The translations under genes and the position numbers were made by a program. Source: Kiritimatiellia bacterium (GTDB lineage Bacteria > Verrucomicrobiota > Kiritimatiellia > JAQICX01). Taken from it: DNA of 37,464 nt. The notes beneath the pieces were generated by a model. It did no database searches and was not told the DNA's origin. It saw only the letters and a program-made list of their open reading frames with translations. Position 1 is the stretch's first letter; each line of letters opens with the position of its first letter. Below, one piece after another: positions 24,836-31,997 of the stretch. The stretch covers positions 1-37,464 of the forward strand of contig JAQICX010000050.1 in the NCBI GenBank assembly GCA_027858345.1, read 5' to 3'.

Positions 24836-26362
24836 TTATCTTCTTTTTATAGCATCAACAATGTGTGCAATATCTTCTTTTGGAGGAAATTGAAGAATGT
24901 ATGCCATAATCAGGAATACGATTCCACCTGAGGATGCTCGTATTGCAAGGTTCAGAAATTGTCCTAGCTTGATACTTGATAGGGCGAAGACATCAGGAAT
25001 AAGATATATTGTTGCAGCCATTGCTGCACCGGCAATCAATGCCTTTGCAACATTTGGTAGTGCACTCTTAAAAGACAAGATACCTTTAGGAAGAAGACAG
25101 AGAGCACCAAACATCATTAATATTTCTGTTATTACAGTTGCACCAGCAGCACCAATGCCACCATTGCCGTATGCATTTTGAGTCCATGGAATCATCCATG
25201 CATTCATTGCAGGATTAAACATTGCGGCGATAACTGCCATATAGGACCACTGTTTCTCTTTGTTTTTTGTTACAAGAATTGTTGCAAGCAGAACATCAAT
25301 ACATGTCAGGAAAAGTGATGCCGCAAACAACTGCAGGCAGGGAGCTGCGTTTAAATATGGTCCATCACCATACAGTAACAGTAAGGCTGGTTTTGCAAGA
25401 ACAAAAAGCACAATTGAAACAGGGGTTGCAACCAGCAGCATAAGATTTAGAAGTCTATGCACATTCTTTTTGAAGGCCTCTTGTTTGTCTGGATCATTTG
25501 CAACTCGCGTCATTGGAGGGAAAAAGACGGTGTTAAAGATGTGAGGCAGGAACATAAAAGCATTGTATAGCCTGAACCCAGCACCATACCAACCAACAAT
25601 TGAGTCATTGGTCATGCCTTTAAGCATGATTACATCAACTCTCAAATAAATTTCACTGAAGATTGTCCAGATAAGAAATGGCAAACCACCGTGTATAATA
25701 CGTTTCATCCAGCTTTTATTCCACCCCAAGCTTACTGGAATTGTCTTGTGGATCACTGAAAAAATGATTAATGCATAAACAATGGATGATACAACATGTA
25801 CCCAGCATACCTCAAGTAGACCATGTCCTGTAAGCAACAGATAAATTGCACCAAATGTAATAATAATCTTACTGATAATTCCCGCTAGATTAATATAGAA
25901 CATTCGTTCAAGTCCCTGTAAAATAGATGATACAGTGAATGAAAGGTTGTCAAAAACAAAACTGATGCCAATTATGAGTGATGCCTGCATTGCAATTGTA
26001 TCTTTGCCGACAGACATAAGTATTGCTGATTGAACTATATAGGTAGCCAAAGTCAAAATTAGTTTAATGGAATAAACATTGCCTGTAATCTTTTTGAGTA
26101 GCTGGTGCTTTTCAGATATGTTGCTGTGGTCAGGGGTCTCTATGGCAATTTCTCTTGCGAGCCAGGTGTTAATCCCCAGATTCATCAATGTGCCAAACAT
26201 TGTACAATATGATATAGCAAAAAAGTATCTACCAAAGTTTGCGTCACCAAGCTCTTTGGGTAGTACAATAAGAAGTGCCCATGTAAGACTCCAGGTGATA
26301 ATCTGACTGGTCCCTTGGATAAGGGCATTCTTCATTGCTCTTAATGTTGTTCCTGATGCCAT
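24836..26362 (-). CDS. Wzx-like oligosaccharide flippase (MOP superfamily)
   Basis: The 508-residue, very hydrophobic protein has about 12-14 transmembrane helices. Its N terminus, with a Gly-Arg-Tyr-Phe-Phe-Ala segment and LINLGI-like helix pairs (FGTLMNLGINTWLAREIAI), is typical of polysaccharide biosynthesis flippases that move undecaprenyl-linked O-unit sugars across the inner membrane. LRVDVIMLKGMTNDSIVGWYGAG is the usual signature of the second half's first helix. The ribosome site AAGG lies 8 bases before ATG. A glycosyltransferase gene follows 2.7 kb away (29076-30245), so surface polysaccharide synthesis is the likely context. The specific sugar is unknown. Confidence 0.92.
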   Translation of the reverse strand: MASGTTLRAMKNALIQGTSQIITWSLTWALLIVLPKELGDANFGRYFFAISYCTMFGTLMNLGINTWLAREIAIETPDHSNISEKHQLLKKITGNVYSIKLILTLATYIVQSAILMSVGKDTIAMQASLIIGISFVFDNLSFTVSSILQGLERMFYINLAGIISKIIITFGAIYLLLTGHGLLEVCWVHVVSSIVYALIIFSVIHKTIPVSLGWNKSWMKRIIHGGLPFLIWTIFSEIYLRVDVIMLKGMTNDSIVGWYGAGFRLYNAFMFLPHIFNTVFFPPMTRVANDPDKQEAFKKNVHRLLNLMLLVATPVSIVLFVLAKPALLLLYGDGPYLNAAPCLQLFAASLFLTCIDVLLATILVTKNKEKQWSYMAVIAAMFNPAMNAWMIPWTQNAYGNGGIGAAGATVITEILMMFGALCLLPKGILSFKSALPNVAKALIAGAAMAATIYLIPDVFALSSIKLGQFLNLAIRASSGGIVFLIMAYILQFPPKEDIAHIVDAIKRR

Positions 26363-26405
26363 AAATTGAACCTTCTATGTCTATTACGATATGTTAACTT
26401 CAGCC

Positions 26406-26434
26406 ATTATATTTTATTCCACCATTTTACACAA
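26406..26434 (-). promoter_or_regulatory. Possible promoter of the flippase gene
   Basis: On the minus strand, TTGTGT (26434-26429), 17 bases, then a perfect TATAAT (26411-26406) lie about 45 bases upstream of the start codon. The -35 box is weak. Confidence 0.45.
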
Positions 26435-26519
26435 TCAGTTTTTTCATATTTCTATTTTTGTCCTCACTTTTTATGTTTTTCTTCCTAGTTTTTCGGGTAA
26501 ATAGTTATATTTTTTAATC

Positions 26520-26885
26520 AGCCACGGATAGGCCTTTCGCTTCGCTCATTGCTTCAGACTATTGAGTTTATCATTAGTGTCTAAAGCCCCTCTTGCTTTG
26601 CGCGAGTGACACTGATAACCACGGATTTTATTTGTGTAAGTTGTTGCAGATAAGTATTAACTGTTTGTTTTTATGATTTGATATTGCAATTCAGCTGCAT
26701 TACAAGTTTTCTTAAATATTATATATTGGGGGATGTTTTAATAAAATATCTTTCAAGCAGGCTTAAAGTATCAAGCAATATGTATATCTATTTAATTATC
26801 AATATATTACACAAATATATTTATCCGTGAAAATCCGTGTTTATCCGTGGCTAAGAGAAAAAAAACTGCAACCGAAAAATCAAGG
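26520..26885. repeat. Spacer bracketed by inverted AGCCACGGATA words
   Basis: AGCCACGGATA (26520-26530) and its inverse TATCCGTGGCT (about 26842-26852) bracket some 330 bases. The right bracket is the end of a run of three degenerate copies (ATCCGTGAAAATCCGTGTTT and on). A middle ACCACGGAT stands at 26618-26626. The dispersed word CAACCGAAAAATCAAGG (26869-26885) follows; it is the inverse of the one at 3229. I see no gene in 26363-26970. Confidence 0.55.
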
Positions 26886-26911
26886 TTTTCAGATTGTTGG
26901 AATGAAAAATC

Positions 26912-26940
26912 TTGACAGTTTTTTGAAAAAAATGTAAATT
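26912..26940 (+). promoter_or_regulatory. Promoter of the C39-like peptidase gene
   Basis: A perfect TTGACA (26912-26917) is followed by 17 bases and TAAATT (26935-26940). An AAAGG ribosome site and the start codon at 26971 follow, giving a leader of about 25 bases. Confidence 0.6.
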
Positions 26941-26970
26941 TGTAAATATCAATTAGAAAGGTCGATTGTT

Positions 26971-28701
26971 ATGAATATGTACAATAAAAAATTTAGAGCT
27001 GCACTGGCTATTTTATTATTCCTGTTAAATGGAATATTTTGTGCTTACAGTGCAGGTTTAAATGAAGATAATATTATTAAGCCATATGTTGGCAAATTAA
27101 CTACTGTTGAGATTGACAGAAGTTCTTTAGGGGTTATGGGAAAATATGTTACAGAGATGGTTGAAGATGATAGCGGTCAAATCATCGTGAAAGTTGTTGT
27201 TCCAGGTGTTCCTCCAAAAGAACGAATATCACAAGACGTTATAACGCGTTTCTCAGGCAGTGATGTAATTGTTTCCAATGTTCCAGCATTTAACTGGACC
27301 TATGGATGCAGCGCAACTTCGGCTGGCATGTTGTGTGGGTATTATGATAGAACTGGTTATTCAAATTTATATACAGGCTCAATAAATGGTGGGGTATGTC
27401 CTCTTGATAATTCAGCTTGGGGGGCTGCCACAGCACCGGGATCTGATGGAGAATGCTCGTTTGTCGCCAGTCATCAGGGAATTGATGGGCGAACGACCAG
27501 GGGGCATGTTGATGACTATTGGACTGACTATAATGATACCGGCGATCCATATTATGGAAAGTGGACACCTCATAATGCTGTGGATTCAGGAGATTGCCTT
27601 GCTGATTTTATGGGAACGAGCCAGTGGTATCCCGTTGAACTGAATAATATTGACGGAGGAACAAGTTTTGCTTACTATTTAGATGGCTCCTCATATTCAG
27701 GCATTACTTTTGGGGATCTTGCTTATGGTGTGCAACGCTATATTAGACATCAAGGATATTCCGTTTCGACTTATTATAATCAACTAATATATGGGTACAA
27801 CGGTAATACTGAAGGGTTTACGTTTGAGCAGTATATGGATTCAATTGATGCGGGGAATCCTGTGTTTATACATGTCACAGGTCATACAATGCTTGGGGTT
27901 GGATATGATGTGGCAACCAGTAATGTTTATCTTCATGACACATGGAATTATGATCAACACTCCATGACTTGGGGTGGACAGTATTCAAGTATGACACATG
28001 TTGCAGTTACTGTTGTCAACATTGATTCCACCATTCCTTTGGATGTTCCAACCAACTTTCAGGCAACGAGTGGAACTTATTCAGATAGTGTTGTCCTAAG
28101 TTGGGATAGTGTGCCAGGGGCTAATCATTATAAAATTTATTATGGAGACTCATTAGGCAATAGGCAAGGTTCTACAGGATGGTTTGCTTCAAATCCCGTT
28201 AATATTGGAGAAGATCCGAGTTCAACTTACTATTATTGGGTTGTGGCCGCATCATCGGCAGCTGGTGCGAATGAAAGTGATTTCAGTTTAGGTGCAACAG
28301 GCTATGCAATAACAAAGATGGTTTATAATGACTGGATTGCAACTAACTCAGTTCCTATTGGAGAACAGGCATGGGATGATGATCCTGCTGGTGACGGTAT
28401 TGAAAATATCTGGAAATATGCAATGGAATTAGACCCTTTAACTTTCTCAGCATGGAGCAATGTTTTTGAATATGCAATTAATAATTATGATGAAGAATTC
28501 TATATTACTTTTGATAAAGCGAAGGTTGCTGATGTTACAATAACTCCGGAGTGGAAAAGTTCTCTGTTGGATAGTGAATGGATGCCAACAAATATGGTCA
28601 GTCAATTGCTTGAGGCCGATTCGACAAGTGAAAAATGGAGATTTGGAATACCATTTTATACTAATGGCTTCATTCGTTTAAAAGTCTCTATGGAGCAATA
28701 A
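26971..28701 (+). CDS. Secreted C39-like cysteine peptidase with FnIII and PVC-type C-terminal domain
   Basis: The 576-residue product has a signal peptide (cut near AYSAG) and a propeptide-like stretch to about 100. A papain-fold C39-like domain (about 102-350) follows. The catalytic Cys is probably Cys113 in WTYGCSATSAGM, His305 lies in VTGHTMLGVGYD and Asp323 in LHDTW. A fibronectin type III-like module (about 358-445) follows, then a tail with DDDPAGDGIENIWKYAMELDP, which resembles TSP3/dockerin-like ends of exported PVC proteins. Two further domain Cys residues (143 and 162) could form a disulphide. I infer an extracellular peptidase; the substrate is unknown. It is transcribed alone from its own promoter and followed by the hairpin array. 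Confidence 0.85.
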   Translation: MNMYNKKFRAALAILLFLLNGIFCAYSAGLNEDNIIKPYVGKLTTVEIDRSSLGVMGKYVTEMVEDDSGQIIVKVVVPGVPPKERISQDVITRFSGSDVIVSNVPAFNWTYGCSATSAGMLCGYYDRTGYSNLYTGSINGGVCPLDNSAWGAATAPGSDGECSFVASHQGIDGRTTRGHVDDYWTDYNDTGDPYYGKWTPHNAVDSGDCLADFMGTSQWYPVELNNIDGGTSFAYYLDGSSYSGITFGDLAYGVQRYIRHQGYSVSTYYNQLIYGYNGNTEGFTFEQYMDSIDAGNPVFIHVTGHTMLGVGYDVATSNVYLHDTWNYDQHSMTWGGQYSSMTHVAVTVVNIDSTIPLDVPTNFQATSGTYSDSVVLSWDSVPGANHYKIYYGDSLGNRQGSTGWFASNPVNIGEDPSSTYYYWVVAASSAAGANESDFSLGATGYAITKMVYNDWIATNSVPIGEQAWDDDPAGDGIENIWKYAMELDPLTFSAWSNVFEYAINNYDEEFYITFDKAKVADVTITPEWKSSLLDSEWMPTNMVSQLLEADSTSEKWRFGIPFYTNGFIRLKVSMEQ

Positions 28702-28703
28702 AT

Positions 28704-28890
28704 GGTCGTTTCACGACCGTTGAATTGGAGCTAAGCTCCTGTTGAATCGCAACTATGTTGCTGGGGAATGCTCTTTTCGAGAGCGTTGAATTGGAGTAAA
28801 GCTCTTGTTTAACAGCAACGTTGTTGCAGGGTAACGAACGCAACGATCTTCGTTGCAAGAGCAAATGTCAAGACGACATTTGCATTGAAT
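28704..28890 (+). repeat. Tandem array of eight short hairpins with GTTGAAT-like linkers
   Basis: Starting 3 bases after the peptidase stop, eight stem-loops follow each other. GGTCG/CGACC (28704-28718), GGAGC/GCTCC (28727-28739), GCAAC/GTTGC (28749-28761), GCTCT/AGAGC (28770-28784), GGAGT/GCTCT with wobble pairs (28793-28805), GCAAC/GTTGC (28815-28827), GCAACGA/TCGTTGC (28840-28856) and GCAAATGTC/GACATTTGC (28861-28883). Loops are 3-5 bases. Linkers recur as GTTGAATT, GTTGAATC, GTTGAATT and ATTGAAT. Stems differ while pairing is kept. There is no coding frame, and the unit and spacer lengths do not fit a CRISPR array. Confidence 0.85.
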
Positions 28891-28906
28891 GGCTAGTTAG
28901 TGAATT

Positions 28907-29042
28907 ACGACTCTGGACTCTGGACTCACGACTAAAAATTGTTAATCGTTAAATTGAAAATTCACCCTAGTTCTCCAAGGCTCCTCCCCGGCTAGTTCCG
29001 GAAAGCGGGATACTGCTCTGCGGGAGGAGGTAGCGAGCGAAG
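28907..29042. repeat. Word-like run and a CTCCTCCC palindromic module
   Basis: ACGACTCTGGACTCTGGACT (28907-28926) is a quasi-tandem run that continues to 28933. At 28979-29042 a module starts GGCTCCTCCCCGGCT, holds inner GCGGG/CTCTGCGGG pieces and closes GGGAGGAGG. The same frame recurs inverted at 37356-37436. The spacer 28702-29075 carries no gene. Confidence 0.55.
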
Positions 29043-29075
29043 GTTTATGCTGGACTATCTAAAACTAATAACTTT

Positions 29076-30245
29076 TTATAGCAGAATAGCTTTGTTTAGT
29101 TTTTCCGAGATAGCTTGATCGGAATAATTCTGTGTTACAAAATCTCTGCCGTTGGCAGCCATTTGGTTTGCCAGCTCCGGGTTTTCAAGCAAAAGCTTAA
29201 GTTCCATTTCAAATTCCGGATAGTTGGTGAACCATAGACCTGCATTACTTTTTTTGCATTGATGTTTTAGCACTTCGCATTGTCCGTTGACAATGACCGG
29301 CTTTCCAGCAAGCCATGATTCAAGAATCACAATGCTCAAACTTTCATTTTGCGATGGATGACATAGTGCGACGGCATCAGCCATTGCGTTATGTTTGTCT
29401 TCTTCTGATACAAAACCAACATCAATAATATGTTTTTTAATCTCTTCGGATGCTTCAATTTCACCACTTCCGGTGAATACAAGTTTGATGTCAATTCCTG
29501 TTCTCTGGCGAAATGCTGCAAAGTAATCTATAAGCATTGGTGTGCCTTTAAGAACTTCTCTGCGTCCACAGTACAATATAAATGGGGAAGTGATACCATG
29601 TTTTTTGCTGAACGCTCCTGGACTAACTTCAAAATCTTCAATTGTCATTCCTATGACGGTTGCTTTTGATGTGTCGATGTCATAAAGTCTTTTTGCCAAA
29701 TTCATCTCGGGTTCTGTGTTGAATATGTATGAGCTAACACTTAGGAACATATTCTTAATTGTTTGAAGATATGCAAATGCTTCATCATGCAGGCATGGCA
29801 ACAGAATTGTTTTTTCAGGGCAAATTTGTGCTGAGTAATATATTAGTCCAAACAGGTAGGGGCTTACAATAATTTTATCATAGTTTTCTATATTGTCTTT
29901 AATATGCTTGTAGAGATCATCACTGCCTACATTGTTTTTATGCCAAAGTTCCTCTTCTTCTAATGTAACCTCTTCATAGTTTGAAATCTTGTTTTGAACT
30001 TTGTAAAAAATATCAAGTTCTCTATCTTCATTGGTCTTGAAAAGTATTACCTTAATATTCTGAAATGTTTTTTCACCTTCGGGTAGTTCGTTTTTCCAAG
30101 TAAAATGGTTGGTGGCACAAGTTGAGAGAATAGTGGCTGTATGCCCTGAATTTGCCAGACTTAATGCAGTTTCCCGCATTAGTGTTTCAGCACCACCTAG
30201 AGTAGTTCCTTCTGCAAATCTTGGTGCAACGAGAGCAATGTTCAT
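29076..30245 (-). CDS. Glycosyltransferase family 4 (GT-B fold)
   Basis: The 389-residue enzyme should transfer a sugar from a nucleotide-sugar donor with retention, probably for surface polysaccharide. The N-terminal domain begins IALVAPRF, then LGGAETLMRETALSLANSGH, the usual GT4 acceptor-side motif. The donor domain has ILYCGRREVLKGTP (about 223-236) and the Glu-x7-Glu motif ESLSIVILE (301-309). The start ATG shares one base with the stop of the preceding gene (TAATG), so the two are coupled. It follows the flippase region and supports an O-antigen or capsule role; donor and acceptor are unknown. Confidence 0.93.
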   Translation of the reverse strand: MNIALVAPRFAEGTTLGGAETLMRETALSLANSGHTATILSTCATNHFTWKNELPEGEKTFQNIKVILFKTNEDRELDIFYKVQNKISNYEEVTLEEEELWHKNNVGSDDLYKHIKDNIENYDKIIVSPYLFGLIYYSAQICPEKTILLPCLHDEAFAYLQTIKNMFLSVSSYIFNTEPEMNLAKRLYDIDTSKATVIGMTIEDFEVSPGAFSKKHGITSPFILYCGRREVLKGTPMLIDYFAAFRQRTGIDIKLVFTGSGEIEASEEIKKHIIDVGFVSEEDKHNAMADAVALCHPSQNESLSIVILESWLAGKPVIVNGQCEVLKHQCKKSNAGLWFTNYPEFEMELKLLLENPELANQMAANGRDFVTQNYSDQAISEKLNKAILL

Positions 30246-30706
30246 TATTTCTCCTCAAGTTTTTTCTCGAGTTCCTCAATTCTTTTTTCGAGAGACTCAA
30301 GTTTGATTCTATGGTTTTGTTCTACTGTCTCAAGTGCTGATAATAGTAGGGAGTTAACATAGTTTTGTTGAGACCAAAGTCGATATGTATAGAATTTTAG
30401 ACTCTTCCAGATTAGAGTCTTGTATTTAACTAAAATTTTTCCAAACTTGGACCGTTTCTCAACAATTTCAAAATCGTTAATATCAATGCTGATTGAGGCT
30501 TTTAGGCATGACATAAAATAAGGAGTAAAATCTTCAATGCCTTTAACATTTATAAGACGATGTTTTTCAGCAGCAGCAATGGTTGGATCCTGATAGATTC
30601 CATCGTCCATGTTCTGCTCAACTTTTTCTCTGATTTGAGCGACAATCTCTTCTGCATTGATGTTTTGCACATCAGCACCAATATTAAAAATTGAATCATT
30701 AGCCAT
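30245..30706 (-). CDS. Coiled-coil protein coupled to the glycosyltransferase
   Basis: The 153-residue product starts with an acidic helical region (INAEEIVAQIREKVEQN), has a basic, aromatic middle (KYKTLIWKSLKFYTYRLW) and ends in a coiled coil (LESLEKRIEELEKKLEEK). From memory, proteins of this make-up often stand directly before glycosyltransferases or methyltransferases in O-antigen clusters of other bacteria and may tether or measure the glycan machinery. That role is inferred by analogy. AAGGA precedes the ATG. Its stop and the glycosyltransferase ATG overlap by one base. Confidence 0.75.
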   Translation of the reverse strand: MANDSIFNIGADVQNINAEEIVAQIREKVEQNMDDGIYQDPTIAAAEKHRLINVKGIEDFTPYFMSCLKASISIDINDFEIVEKRSKFGKILVKYKTLIWKSLKFYTYRLWSQQNYVNSLLLSALETVEQNHRIKLESLEKRIEELEKKLEEK

Positions 30707-30724
30707 GTTTTTGTCCTTCTTTTT

Positions 30725-31200
30725 AGTTCTGTAAGAAGTATTTTGTCTTGTAAATCACCGAGACAAAAGTCATTAGTTGTTAGCTCTTAGTTATTAGCTA
30801 AGACACTGCCGTGAGCAGGTGCAAGCTTTGCTTGTATTTTATCTCCACGGGTTTACACCCGTGGCTACATGCTATCGCTTCCCGCATACGGGACTAGCAG
30901 AGCTAGCCATCTGTAATCAGAATTGCTAACATGCATTGTTCCATAATCCCGCAGACCGGGACTAGCAGAGCTAGACTTAGCACTTTTTTGGCGATGCATT
31001 CTTTTTGAGCAACGCAACTTTCGTGTTTTTTCGTGCCTTTCGTGGTTCAAAATTCTTCTTAATAATCCCTTTAATCTGCGAAATCTGCGGATAAAACTCT
31101 TTTGGTTGCGGGGTGCCACTTCGCTGCTGTCGCAGGCTCCAGCCACTCTTAGGCTCCGCCACGAGAGACCGCCCTAAGTTCATACGTGGCTAAAATTTAT
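30725..31200. repeat. Repeat-filled spacer: hairpins and word-like runs
   Basis: From left to right: a TTAGTTGTTAGCTCTTAGTT run (30773-30792), GACACTGCCGTGAGCAGGTG (30802-30821, also in element B), hairpin CCACGGG-TTTACA-CCCGTGG (30845-30864), twin units CCCGC...CGGGACTAGCAGAGCTAG (30881-30906 and 30948-30974), a TTTCGTGTTTTTTCGTGCC run (31019-31037, continuing) and an ATCTGCGAAATCTGCGGATA run (31073-31092). The left edge AGTTCTGTAAGAAG faintly resembles the element A-D end. The two leftward frames here (30865-31183) look non-coding. Confidence 0.55.
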
Positions 31201-31211
31201 TAATTGAATTC

Positions 31212-31847
31212 TTATTCTACAGAGATGTTTTGAAAATAGAAATTGTTTCGTTTTTCGAGATCCATTGTCGTTGCAGGTCCGTGTCCAGTATATATTCTAG
31301 TACTATTTGGAATTGCCTTCAAAAGTTTTTTAAGAGATTCTGTTAGAATTCTTGAATCACCCCCTGGAAGATCTGTTCTTCCTACAGAACCTGCAAAAAC
31401 TGTGTCACCTGAGAAAAGAGAATTATCTTCATAGAAATATATGCATAAACTTCCTGGTGTGTGTCCAGGTGTTTTAATTATTCTGAAATTCATTCCGGCA
31501 AAGTTGAATTCATCGCCATCTTTAATATATTTTGAGATTGATGTGCTGTTTGGTGGAGCAGGGAAGAAGGGAGGCATGCAGTTGATATCTGTAAATGCCC
31601 ATTTTGCATCCTCTTCAGCCATGTAAACTGGTGCTTGGAATCTTGATTGCAGTTCTGCCAATGCAGATATATGATCCATGTGACCATGTGTCTGTATGTA
31701 TAGAACAGGGGTTAACTTTAGTTCCTTAAGCTTTGCATCAATCAGGTCGACATCGTCGCCTGGATCAATTATTATTGCTTCGCCATCATTGTGAATGATG
31801 AAGCAGTTCACCTGAAATTCACCTGTTATTACTTTATCTATCTTCAT
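31212..31847 (-). CDS. MBL-fold metallo-hydrolase, glyoxalase II-like
   Basis: The 211-residue protein is a compact metallo-beta-lactamase-fold hydrolase. Metal ligands are His54, His56, Asp58 and His59 in THGHMDH, His129 in TPGHTPGS, Asp148 in FSGDTVF and His189 in TGHGP. The lack of the longer C-terminal helical domain places it with short YcbL-type proteins rather than true GloB. The substrate is uncertain; thioester or glyoxal-derived adducts are possible. It stands alone downstream of leuS, separated by a 150-base spacer, with no strong ribosome site at ATG 31847. Confidence 0.9.
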   Translation of the reverse strand: MKIDKVITGEFQVNCFIIHNDGEAIIIDPGDDVDLIDAKLKELKLTPVLYIQTHGHMDHISALAELQSRFQAPVYMAEEDAKWAFTDINCMPPFFPAPPNSTSISKYIKDGDEFNFAGMNFRIIKTPGHTPGSLCIYFYEDNSLFSGDTVFAGSVGRTDLPGGDSRILTESLKKLLKAIPNSTRIYTGHGPATTMDLEKRNNFYFQNISVE

Positions 31848-31860
31848 ATTGTTTTATTTC

Positions 31861-31967
31861 GTTCTAAGTTCTATGTTCTAAGTTTAAGAATGGGAATTAT
31901 GTGAACGATGTGAATTATGTATATGTCTAACACAAAATATAATTCCCATAACTCCCATAGTTCTCAT
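31861..31967. repeat. Three word-like quasi-tandem runs
   Basis: GTTCTAAGTTCTATGTTCTA (from 31861), ATTATGTGAACGATGTGAAT (from 31896) and ATTCCCATAACTCCCATAG (from 31942) are each made of two or three degenerate copies of an 8-12-base word. No gene or clear terminator is seen between MBL and leuS. Confidence 0.55.
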
Positions 31968-31997
31968 TTAGTAAACACTATAATATTCTTAATTCGT

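Noticed and set aside
28704-28739. Ordinary terminator of the peptidase gene
   Set aside because: The hairpins are not followed by T runs, and there are eight of them, so a simple intrinsic terminator does not explain the pattern.
28704-28890. CRISPR array
   Set aside because: Units are short hairpins with changing stems and 7-9-base linkers. There is no constant repeat of 23-47 bases, no spacers of about 30 bases and no cas genes.
30865-31183. Two leftward frames between MBL and the coiled-coil gene
   Set aside because: Their translations are Arg/Lys/Ser-rich readings of hairpin and word-like repeats without ribosome sites.
30725-31200. Fifth member of the A-D element family
   Set aside because: The left edge AGTTCTGTAAGAAG is only loosely similar, and no CTCCTCCC module or GACAGTACC end is present.
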